From contig JACPIO010000005.1 of assembly GCA_016188075.1 (NCBI GenBank), positions 1 through 50,965 of the forward strand: a stretch of 50,965 bases of DNA, in the 5' to 3' direction. Made by a program: the position numbers and the translations under genes. Below, piece by piece: positions 27,032 to 35,386 of this stretch. Origin of the DNA: Candidatus Wolfebacteria bacterium. Its GTDB lineage: Bacteria; Patescibacteriota; Minisyncoccia; UBA6257; UBA9933. Position 1 is the first letter of the stretch; every line of letters starts with the position of its first letter. The notes beneath the pieces were generated by a model that was given only the letters and a program-made list of their open reading frames with translations, made no database searches and was not told where the DNA came from.

Positions 27032-29770
27032 ATGATGAGAAAAAAGATATTTCTCCGGTTTTTTTTAGGAACCGTATTCGCGGCGCTTTTCTTTATGAGC
27101 TGGGCTGGACAAGCAGAAGCCAAAGAGCTCTCGGCCACCATAAACCTGCCGGGAGTGGGCGAGGCGACAGTATACCCCAATGGCCAGTATACCTATACTG
27201 ACGTGAATGGAAACAAAGGCGGCGGCCAAGCCAGCTTGTCTGATCTTGCCAATTTTGTCGCCAGTCTTGCCGGGGCAGAGGTTAAAATCAACGCCACATA
27301 CGATAACGGATCAACCGGCTCCCTGGGGACTACGATGCAAGCAGGGGCGGCCGAACAAAACCTTGCTCAAATGAATACTCAAGGGGCAATTGTAGGCAAC
27401 GCCCGAAACGCTGATGAATTAGTGGACCAAGCTCGGAGGTGTAATTGCATAACTGGCGGTGAAGGTGTCTCTGACGGCACCACTGTCTCTGCCAGTGGTC
27501 AAGGCAACTCAGGCGGAGTCAATTTTACTCTTTCGGTTCAAGGCGTAAGTCAAGCCGCTCTACCAGAAATCACTCCGTCAACTCCCCAACAGAGGCCCGG
27601 CGGACCGACAATTACGAATTTTCAAGCAACTCCAAATTCAGTAGGAGCCAACGGATCAGTAGCTTTAACATGGGCGAGCAACGGAGAATCTGCCAATATA
27701 TCATTCACCTCAACCGGCGGAGTGGGAATCCGTTACGCTAGCGCTCCCGGACTTCCCGGAGTGCATTATAATAATCAGCCGACTTCAGGCAGTATCACCG
27801 TTACCTTAACCAACTCCCTTAACTCCGCCGGCGCTGTTACTTTTATTTTAGAAGTTTTGAAAGCTGGCCAAACCGCCCGATCAACGCAAATCGTTTCGGT
27901 CGGCTCCGGCGCCATTCCGGTTTCGTATGTGATTACGGCCAGCGCGCCGACACCTACTCCTCCTTCGCCGTCACCACAGCCCTTAGGCATGGCAGATGTT
28001 TGGCTCATTGGCCACGCTTCGAGTTTTAACAACGGGGAAAGATTTGGCACTCAACCTAACTGCAATCCTCCAGGTTACACGGACTACCACCTTAAAACCT
28101 CGGGTTTTGGCGGTTGGGATTTGGCGGGCGACCGAAGAGATGATTTCGGAGGGTGTATTAAAAATCAGACCGACAACAATAATGATGGCATAGCCGATCA
28201 AGACGGCGTTGTGGACATAACAGCTACGCTCGGCGGAGCGTGCCCGGATGGTTTTACCCCTCACCCGCTAAGAGAAAGTTTACGCGATCCACTGATAACG
28301 TGCGTGCGTTATGGCAGGGTCGGAGTTTTAAGTGAACACTGGATTCAACTTGTTGGTGGAGCAAAAAGATATACAGATAGTTGCGAGCCGGGTTTTACCA
28401 GGAAACCTATAGGTACTCAAAATGATGGCGATGGCAATCAAATACCTATTGCGGTATGCGTTTATTACCCAACTCCGCCAACTCCGCCTCCTCCGCCGCC
28501 GCAAATTTCCTGCGGCTCGAGCGGAGTGCGAGTGGCTTCAGTCGGCTGCGGAGCAACGCCGGTAAGTTGGCAAGATACAAATAGTCAATGCTCGATTTAT
28601 AACTACAGCATCCAAAACCCAGCATCTCTAAATTCAGGCAGTTATAACGTCGCTGATGGAACTCAAATTTTAATAAATAGATTAGAAAGTCAAGGAGGGA
28701 GAATTTCCTTTAGCAGAATAGGTAATGCTTGCGGCCCTCGGGCTCCAGACGCCCACGTAATTTTACGAACGGCTGAGGAAAACACCGGGGCAATAATAAG
28801 CAGAGCAAGAGCTTATCAAGGAAATCCGCCTGCCGCTTCAGATAGAACGGCGTGGAATAATATAGTAACCAACAATGACGGCTATTATGACTTTAATGGT
28901 CCCGTTAGCCAAACCACTCCAGTCGATAGACTCGGTTTTGTAGCTGATAACTATCTCCCGAGCGAAACTAAAAGTTTTACCATCAGCTCCGGCCAAACTT
29001 ATGACACAACCTTCTACCTAAGAAAACTCACTTATCGTTTAGATGTCAATAAAACTGGCCCTGGCACCGTAACGAGCGATCCCGCTGGTATCAGCTTAAA
29101 CTGCGAAACCGCTTGCAACACGTCTCGCGACTACGAACAAGGAACTAATGTAACTCTGCGGCGATCGGCGCTTAGCCAAGGAATAACTTTTCATTGGGAA
29201 GGAGCCTGCAGTGGAGGAGCGGAAACCTGCACTCTTTTGATGGATGCCCAAAAGACCGTAACTGCTGTTTTTGAAACACCGCGGGTTCAAACCAGGTCAA
29301 CCAACTTCACTCTTAGAGTCAGGAAAACCGGCACTGGCATCGGCGCTGTTCAGAGTTCCAACATAGGCGGCATAAACTGCGATTCAGATTGTCGGCCGCC
29401 GAATGGTGTGTCAATCGATTATCCGCAAGGCACCAGAGTGCGTTTGACAGCTACTCCAGGCACTGCCTCAAACTTTGCCAGCTGGAGCGGAGATTGTAGC
29501 GGCGGCACTTGCGAATTAGAGATGGGCAGCAATAAAACCGTAACAGCGACTTTTAATAGGCCCACGAGTGATTCCGGCGGTCCGAGCGTCCCAGGCTGTA
29601 CCGGACCCAGATGTTCAGAGAATAGAGGAGAATCGCCGCCTCCGCCTCCTTCGGGCGGATCTCCGCTTGAAGCGCCGGGTGGCGGCGGAACAGCGCCCGA
29701 AGCTCCGGCAGGATTTATTCCATCGCCTTCTTTCGATATTAGAGAAATAGCTCCCAGATTTTTCCGATAA
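27032..29770 (+). CDS. Giant secreted protein with InlB B-repeat-like domains
   Basis: Signal peptide; GPGTVTSDPAGISLNCETACNTSRDYEQGTNVTLRRSA...HWEGACSGGAETCTLLMDAQKTVTAVFE and a second copy GIGAVQSSNIGGINCDSDCRPPNGVSIDYPQGTRVRLTATPG. Confidence 0.8.
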   Translation: MMRKKIFLRFFLGTVFAALFFMSWAGQAEAKELSATINLPGVGEATVYPNGQYTYTDVNGNKGGGQASLSDLANFVASLAGAEVKINATYDNGSTGSLGTTMQAGAAEQNLAQMNTQGAIVGNARNADELVDQARRCNCITGGEGVSDGTTVSASGQGNSGGVNFTLSVQGVSQAALPEITPSTPQQRPGGPTITNFQATPNSVGANGSVALTWASNGESANISFTSTGGVGIRYASAPGLPGVHYNNQPTSGSITVTLTNSLNSAGAVTFILEVLKAGQTARSTQIVSVGSGAIPVSYVITASAPTPTPPSPSPQPLGMADVWLIGHASSFNNGERFGTQPNCNPPGYTDYHLKTSGFGGWDLAGDRRDDFGGCIKNQTDNNNDGIADQDGVVDITATLGGACPDGFTPHPLRESLRDPLITCVRYGRVGVLSEHWIQLVGGAKRYTDSCEPGFTRKPIGTQNDGDGNQIPIAVCVYYPTPPTPPPPPPQISCGSSGVRVASVGCGATPVSWQDTNSQCSIYNYSIQNPASLNSGSYNVADGTQILINRLESQGGRISFSRIGNACGPRAPDAHVILRTAEENTGAIISRARAYQGNPPAASDRTAWNNIVTNNDGYYDFNGPVSQTTPVDRLGFVADNYLPSETKSFTISSGQTYDTTFYLRKLTYRLDVNKTGPGTVTSDPAGISLNCETACNTSRDYEQGTNVTLRRSALSQGITFHWEGACSGGAETCTLLMDAQKTVTAVFETPRVQTRSTNFTLRVRKTGTGIGAVQSSNIGGINCDSDCRPPNGVSIDYPQGTRVRLTATPGTASNFASWSGDCSGGTCELEMGSNKTVTATFNRPTSDSGGPSVPGCTGPRCSENRGESPPPPPSGGSPLEAPGGGGTAPEAPAGFIPSPSFDIREIAPRFFR

Positions 29771-29806
29771 TCTATATTCCCCTACTCCCTACTCCAAAAA
29801 TGGGAA

Positions 29807-29852
29807 AGGGCCGAATCGCATGAGAGATGAAACATCTCGCGATTCGGCCCTT
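29807..29852 (-). terminator. Terminator hairpin for the 29861-30577 gene
   Basis: AAGGGCCGAATCGC..GCGATTCGGCCCTT. Confidence 0.65.
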
Positions 29853-29860
29853 GTTGACGA

Positions 29861-30577
29861 CTATTCTGGTTCCAACTCCCAAGTGCAGATGGCATTGGGA
29901 GGGCACGGCTCCCCGAGGCGGCGCATTACTTGCTTGATAACCAAATTCCGGAATCGGGCGTCGCGGGAAAGCTGGATAATTGCATCCGCGACTGCCCAAA
30001 CCCGATCAAAATCTCCCATTCGGTAGTTAGTTGGGTGGACCCCGGCCTGCTGTCGAAGCCAAGGGTGCCACCCGTCGATGGTCGGGTAAACGGGAATCGT
30101 CAGGGAACTCACATAGTGCTCGAGTTCCCCGTAGGCAACCCGGCCGATACCATGTTCCGGCGGGTTGTTTCGGATAAACTCCCCGGCGAAAACTACCGCC
30201 AAGTTCACAACGATGGCTCCGTTTTCGTACATATACTGATACGGGGCTAGTTGCGGCAAGTATCGCTGGATACATTGCCGGTCACAAAAAACAACTTTGA
30301 CCGGTGTCGCGGGATACTCTGACGTGCCCACGTCTGTTGGAGCGCCGTGCTCCTGCGCGACCCCCATCAGCGCTGGCCAAATCCGGGCCAGCCGCTCGAT
30401 GGTGTCGGCGTTGACCGACGCTGTTTGGGCACGAGACCCGCCAGGCATCCAGACGCAGACCGTCTGGTTCGCCGAGCAATCTCCGGGTTCCCGGAGAAGG
30501 TCAGCGATGGTCGCCGCCTCTACTACTCCGCCAGCCAGAAGGCTGGCGAATACTGCCGCGAACACCAGCGTCTTCAT
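29861..30577 (-). CDS. Secreted hypothetical protein
   Basis: MKTLVFAAVFASLLAGGVVEA signal; 238 aa; upstream GCAGAAAGGACAGCC. Confidence 0.7.
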   Translation of the reverse strand: MKTLVFAAVFASLLAGGVVEAATIADLLREPGDCSANQTVCVWMPGGSRAQTASVNADTIERLARIWPALMGVAQEHGAPTDVGTSEYPATPVKVVFCDRQCIQRYLPQLAPYQYMYENGAIVVNLAVVFAGEFIRNNPPEHGIGRVAYGELEHYVSSLTIPVYPTIDGWHPWLRQQAGVHPTNYRMGDFDRVWAVADAIIQLSRDARFRNLVIKQVMRRLGEPCPPNAICTWELEPE

Positions 30578-30784
30578 GGCTGTCCTTTCTGCTCGGCTCC
30601 GCGAGGAGTCGAGCTCTTTGCCCGTGCGGGCGTTTGGAGTTTAAGTTTTCAATTCTGCGATTCTCTCCGTAGCCGTCGTCAGACCACGAAGAGTAGATTA
30701 TCAAAGGACGTCGTGAATCTTCTTCTCTCTCAAAAATTCACGACACCCTTCGAAATAATTATCAGTTATTGATTATTATTTTTT

Positions 30785-30822
30785 TTATTACCAATTACTA
30801 CTTACTAATTGCCAATTACCGC
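30785..30822. repeat. Heptamer tandem repeat
   Basis: TTACCAA TTACTAC TTACTAA TTGCCAA TTACCG. Confidence 0.65.
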
Positions 30823-30871
30823 TCTACCGTAAAGCGGACTTCTCTATTTATACTTTAACCTTCCGCGCCGA

Positions 30872-31014
30872 AAAATCAAGAGGTAAAAAATGTAGATTTC
30901 AAGCCCTTTCCCTCAAATCTGTCGCAAAATAATGCGCTCGCCATGCGCCAATTTTGCCTTATCTCTACCTAATGATAACGAATCAATCCCCAATTAAGTT
31001 TCAGGCTGCTGGAT
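30872..31014. repeat. Dispersed intergenic repeat copy (pair with 33897-34016)
   Basis: Shares AGAGGT(T)AA..TAGATTTCAAGCCCTT, TCGCAAAAT, ATAACGAA(T/C)CAATCCCC(A/G)ATTAAGTTT with the second copy. Confidence 0.7.
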
Positions 31015-31077
31015 TTAAAAAATCTTCAAAAAAAGATTGTTGTTTATTTAAACTTTTGCTGATAGAATGACATCGTT

Positions 31078-31863
31078 ATGAATAAAACGCAACTCTACGC
31101 AAAATTTTACGATTTAGAATATGTGAATAAAAAAGATGACGTGGATTTTTATTACAAATTGGCTCAAAAAGTTGACGGGCCAATTTTGGAATGTGGATGC
31201 GGGACTGGACGGATTCTTGCTCCTATCGCGCGATCGGGGAAAGCAATCTGGGGATTTGATATTAATACTGCCATGCTGGATATTACGAAAAAGAGGATTA
31301 AGACGCTGAAAATTAAAAAGGTCAAGATTTTTGAAGACGATTTAACCAACTTTTCTTCACCTTTGCTTAAAAATAAACAATTTGATTTCATCTTCCTGTC
31401 TTTTGACAGCTTAGCATATCTTGCCCAAAAAGACGGAACGTTCTATTCACCGCAAGAAACGCAACACAGACAATATCTAGCATTAAAAAATATCGCTAAG
31501 CGACTCGATGCAAACGGTATATTCGCCTTTGATCTTTTTGCTCCTAATGATTTATCAAAAGAATATACCATAAGACACCATTTCTCACGAATAATAAAAA
31601 ATGAAACGTGGAGTCTTTTTTCTGCCATACAGATTCCCACCAAGCATATTTTTCAGATTCATTATTTTATGGAAGTTTCAAAAAATAACGGCGTTGTTCA
31701 AAAATGGCATTACCCTGTTTCTGCGTATCAAGCTACCTTCCCAGAAATAAAGTCTTTGTTGGGCAAAGTTGGTCTGCATCCAGTAAAAATTTATGGAGAC
31801 TTCAGTCTGAAACCGTACAAACCAAGCAGTGAACAGATGATTTTTATTTGTCGAAAAAAATAA
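31078..31863 (+). CDS. SAM-dependent methyltransferase (paralogue 2)
   Basis: GPILECGCGTGRILAPIARSGKAIWGFDINTAML; 261 aa. Confidence 0.9.
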   Translation: MNKTQLYAKFYDLEYVNKKDDVDFYYKLAQKVDGPILECGCGTGRILAPIARSGKAIWGFDINTAMLDITKKRIKTLKIKKVKIFEDDLTNFSSPLLKNKQFDFIFLSFDSLAYLAQKDGTFYSPQETQHRQYLALKNIAKRLDANGIFAFDLFAPNDLSKEYTIRHHFSRIIKNETWSLFSAIQIPTKHIFQIHYFMEVSKNNGVVQKWHYPVSAYQATFPEIKSLLGKVGLHPVKIYGDFSLKPYKPSSEQMIFICRKK

Positions 31864-31865
31864 AG

Positions 31866-31896
31866 TAAGGAGGCTATTCACCGTTAGCCTCCTTGT
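31866..31896 (+). terminator. Terminator-like hairpin after methyltransferase 2
   Basis: AAGGAGGCTAttcaccgtTAGCCTCCTT. Confidence 0.6.
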
Positions 31897-32019
31897 AAAC
31901 AAAGATCGAGTTTTCGCCGAAGCGGCGAGCTATCCAAGAATCTTCCAGCCATTTGCGTAACTCAGGAGGACAGAAGGCAAGCGCTTTCTGTCCTCCTTTT
32001 CTTTTGATAAAATTAACAT

Positions 32020-32847
32020 ATGCAATCCAATTTGGTAAAAATTAAATTCCATTTTCCCAACCTATCGCGGAAAATAAGAAATAAGCGAGAAGTTGTTGAT
32101 TTGTTGATGGAAGCAATGCAAAGAAATGGAGATATCAAGTACGCGGGATATCTTAAGGAGAAAGATTTACATAAAGATTTGCTACGGCATATAGGCAGCG
32201 GGGATATTACGCTATACAGCTCGCTTTCAGTGAAACAAAAGAAAGCTATTGAAAAAACTATCTATGGGACGATAAAAAAATGCCACAAGACTCTGCCGCA
32301 TCCCGATTTGCCGATTTTTGCGTTTGTGTATCCGTGGTTTCCAAAAACGAATGACCGCGCTCTGTTCGGAGGGATTATGGCTCTTGCGGCATATTACACC
32401 ATACATCTTTTTGTTGATTTAAGCGCCTACACTCAAAAATCTCTTAAACAGACAATTGCCCATGAATGGAATCATCTTGTATTTTACCGGCATCATCCCG
32501 CACGTCAATACACACTTTGCGATCATATAATAATGGAAGGTTTTGCCGAAGCTTTCAGAGAAGAAATGATGGGCGGTAAGCCGGCTCCTTGGGCATTGGC
32601 TTTAACCAAAAAAGAAGCAAAAAAACAATTAGGATTACTTAAAAAGAGGCTTAATACAAAAGGTGTAAAAATATATAGGGAAGTGTTTTTTGGAAACAAA
32701 AAGTATAAACGATGGACCGGATATTCCATCGGGTATTGGTTGATAAAGGAATTCAGGAAGAGACACCCGAAGCTTTCATGGGAAGAAATTATTAAGACAA
32801 AACCAGAAAATATTTTATTAGAAGCTGTTATAAAAAGAAGGGCGTAA
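32020..32847 (+). CDS. DUF2268-like putative Zn-dependent protease
   Basis: QTIAHEWNHLVFYRHHP (HExxH) ... HIIMEGFAEAFREEM ... YKRWTGYSIGYWLIKEF. Confidence 0.75.
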   Translation: MQSNLVKIKFHFPNLSRKIRNKREVVDLLMEAMQRNGDIKYAGYLKEKDLHKDLLRHIGSGDITLYSSLSVKQKKAIEKTIYGTIKKCHKTLPHPDLPIFAFVYPWFPKTNDRALFGGIMALAAYYTIHLFVDLSAYTQKSLKQTIAHEWNHLVFYRHHPARQYTLCDHIIMEGFAEAFREEMMGGKPAPWALALTKKEAKKQLGLLKKRLNTKGVKIYREVFFGNKKYKRWTGYSIGYWLIKEFRKRHPKLSWEEIIKTKPENILLEAVIKRRA

Positions 32848-32892
32848 CGGTTGTTTTCGCTACGCCCCAGACGAGAAGCGTGAAGCAGTGAC

Positions 32893-33021
32893 TTACTTGC
32901 CCTTGCCGCACTTGCCGTTACCACCACCACCCGAGCTGCACTGCTCCTGGAAGCGAACCATCCCTGGCACGGGCTTCGGTTCGGTCGTGATCTTCCAAGA
33001 GAACTTCTTGGGGTTCTTCAT
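32893..33021 (-). CDS. 42 aa peptide with Gly/Cys-rich tail
   Basis: ATG preceded by GGAAGGAGGTGAGAAG; MKNPKKFSWKITTEPKPVPGMVRFQEQCSSGGGGNGKCGKGK*; downstream hairpin GGGCGTAgcgaaaacaaccgtTACGCCC + TTCTTTTT on the minus strand. Confidence 0.65.
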   Translation of the reverse strand: MKNPKKFSWKITTEPKPVPGMVRFQEQCSSGGGGNGKCGKGK

Positions 33022-33394
33022 CTTCTCACCTCCTTCCGTTTTTGTTTTCAGGCAGGGCAAACTGCTTCTTCGCCTCCCTTCCGCCCTTTCCTGATTTTCA
33101 AACAGATCAAAACCTGTTGCTATTTTTTAGAGTAGGCTGTTTTTAAAAAAATCAAGAGGTTAAAAGGTAGATTAAGCTCTTCCTCTGCGTAACGATCGTA
33201 CTTCATTTGACTGAAGCAACCAAAGTTTTCGAATCAAACCACTCCCCCATTACCTGTTCTCCTCTATATAAACTCATTTCGTTTAATATAACAACGCGCG
33301 TAAATTCCGTATTTTTTTCGAAAATAAATTTCGGCCAAGCGGCCGTTCACTATCGAAAAACACCACCCATCGTTAAACTGAACTGATTTTTCCT

Positions 33395-33640
33395 TCACTT
33401 CGGGTGTTTTATTATGGTTACAATTTCGTACAAATCTCCTTTAATTCTGAAATAAAATCTGTAATCTCTGCTAATGCGCGCCTGCCAAATATCATAATTT
33501 TCATCATATTTCTTGGTATGAAGCGATGGATGCTTAAAATTACACAATAATAAAGTAAACTGCTTGTCAGCAATTTTATTTAAATTTTTTGGCAATCCCC
33601 GATAGTCGCGGAGGGCCCGAGCCGAAAAATTTAATCTCAT
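33395..33640 (-). CDS. RelE/ParE-type toxin
   Basis: MRLNFSARALRDYRGLPKNLNKIADKQFTLLL...YDIWQARISRDYRFYFRIKGDLYEIVTIIKH. Confidence 0.8.
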   Translation of the reverse strand: MRLNFSARALRDYRGLPKNLNKIADKQFTLLLCNFKHPSLHTKKYDENYDIWQARISRDYRFYFRIKGDLYEIVTIIKHPK

Positions 33641-33651
33641 CTATTGAGAAA

Positions 33652-33861
33652 TCAATCCTCGAGTGACTTTTTTAATTCTTTGACGTTTTTAAAGGGGCCG
33701 AAGACGCGACCGGACTCGATGTCCCGCAGACCCTCGGCGATCGCTCCGTCAATCGCGTTTTGCGCGCGGTTCGATATTGCGACCTTACCCACCCTAAAAG
33801 ACGCAATCGGTATTTTGAGAATAAGATATTTTGATGTTTTTTCCACGGTAACCTGAGGCAT
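33652..33861 (-). CDS. Putative antitoxin partner
   Basis: 69 aa ORF 11 nt upstream of the toxin start. Confidence 0.7.
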   Translation of the reverse strand: MPQVTVEKTSKYLILKIPIASFRVGKVAISNRAQNAIDGAIAEGLRDIESGRVFGPFKNVKELKKSLED

Positions 33862-33896
33862 GTTACTTATTACCTTACTACAAATTACATCAAAAA

Positions 33897-34016
33897 GTCA
33901 ACAAGAGGTTAATAGTATAGATTTCAAGCCCTTCCCCCCAACAAATTCTTGAATTTATCGCAAAATATATTTCCCGATACAATATATAACGAACCAATCC
34001 CCGATTAAGTTTAAAC
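33897..34016. repeat. Dispersed intergenic repeat copy (pair with 30872-31014)
   Basis: See partner feature; lies upstream of the TA pair. Confidence 0.7.
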
Positions 34017-34094
34017 AGTTTGAAAAATAAGGACATCGCAAGTCTAAAGATTCCACCGGTGGATTATCGCCTAAAATAATGCTAAACTTAAATA

Positions 34095-35375
34095 ATGAAG
34101 CGGATTGTCATTTTAGGAGGGGGGTTTGGAGGCGTAAACGCCTATCTCGAATTAACTAAACTTTTTCGATCTTCCAAAAAAAAGGCGGAGATCACCCTTG
34201 TTGACGAAAAGGATTATTTTGACTTTCTTCCTCTAATCCACGAAGTGGCCACGGGCAGTTTAGCGTCCAGCGGCGTCATTCGGCCTTTCCGCCAAATCAT
34301 AAAAGAGCACGACGGACGCTTTTTGCAAGGCAAAGTTTTAGAAGTCAATCTTGACAAACAAATTGTTTCGATTGACCAATACCCTCTGGAAATTAACGAA
34401 CCGCCGAAAGTCGTCTCTTTGGCTTATGACTTTTTAATCTTGGGGCTGGGGTCGGAGACCGAATATTATGATATTCCGGGAGCCGCTGAATACTCCTTTA
34501 CCTTAAAAACCCTCACGGACGCGCGAAAAATAAAATATCTCTTAGTGGACAGATTTGAACAGGCCGAGGCCGCGCCGGAAGAGGAAAAGAAAAAATTACT
34601 TTGCTTTGTCATAGTGGGCGGCGGCCCGACCGGCGTGGAGCTCGCTGGCGAGATAGCCGATCTTATAAACGACGAACTTTATCGGGCATTTCCCAATCTT
34701 CGAGGCATATCCCAAGTTCAGCTTATTCAACGAGCCAAAACCTTAGTCCCTCACGAAGAAGAGTGGTTTCAAAAACAAACTTTGAAAATCCTAAAGAAAA
34801 AAATGAAAGTAAAAGTACTCTTGGATCAACGAGTTCTCGAAATCACGGCCGACGGCGTTCAAATCAAGGGTAATTTTATCCCCTGCCGCAATGTTTTCTG
34901 GACAGCCGGAGTAAAAGCGAAAAACCTTAAAATTAAATCCAAAAAGCCGCTGGAGTATGAAGAAAAAACGCGCCGGATAAAAGTGCAAAATACTTTAAAC
35001 AGCTCTTCTTATCCTAATTTATTTATGGTCGGCGACCAAGCTTGGATTTGCGACAAAGAAAATCATCAGCCCTATCCGATGCGCGCCCAGTTCGCCATGA
35101 GGGAGGGCCGGCGAGCCGCCCGAAATATCTGGCGGATGATTGATAATAAACCGCTCCAAGAATTCCACTGGCAAGACAAAGGCTTTCTTTTATCTTTAGG
35201 CAAGGGCGTTGCTTTGGCGCGCGTTTTGGGGTTTCGTCTCCAAGGCCCTCTGGCTTGGCTCATCTACCGGCTAGCTTATCTTATAAATATCATCGGATTC
35301 AGGGCAAAGCTCACAACCGGGATGGAATGGCTCATAAATTTATTCCTAGCGCGCGACATCTGGAAGCCGAAATAG
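34095..35375 (+). CDS. NAD(P)/FAD-dependent oxidoreductase, NDH-2-like
   Basis: KRIVILGGGFGGVNAYLEL...DEKDYFDFLPLIHEVATG...VIVGGGPTGVELAGEIADL...NLFMVGDQAW. Confidence 0.85.
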   Translation: MKRIVILGGGFGGVNAYLELTKLFRSSKKKAEITLVDEKDYFDFLPLIHEVATGSLASSGVIRPFRQIIKEHDGRFLQGKVLEVNLDKQIVSIDQYPLEINEPPKVVSLAYDFLILGLGSETEYYDIPGAAEYSFTLKTLTDARKIKYLLVDRFEQAEAAPEEEKKKLLCFVIVGGGPTGVELAGEIADLINDELYRAFPNLRGISQVQLIQRAKTLVPHEEEWFQKQTLKILKKKMKVKVLLDQRVLEITADGVQIKGNFIPCRNVFWTAGVKAKNLKIKSKKPLEYEEKTRRIKVQNTLNSSSYPNLFMVGDQAWICDKENHQPYPMRAQFAMREGRRAARNIWRMIDNKPLQEFHWQDKGFLLSLGKGVALARVLGFRLQGPLAWLIYRLAYLINIIGFRAKLTTGMEWLINLFLARDIWKPK

Positions 35376-35386
35376 ATTATTGCTTA

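Noticed and set aside
31900-32010. Possible minus-strand ORF ...ELRKWLEDSWIARRFGENSIFVYKEANGE
   Set aside because: Protein-like but lacks a convincing start codon and spans a plus-strand terminator; could be a gene remnant, not reported.
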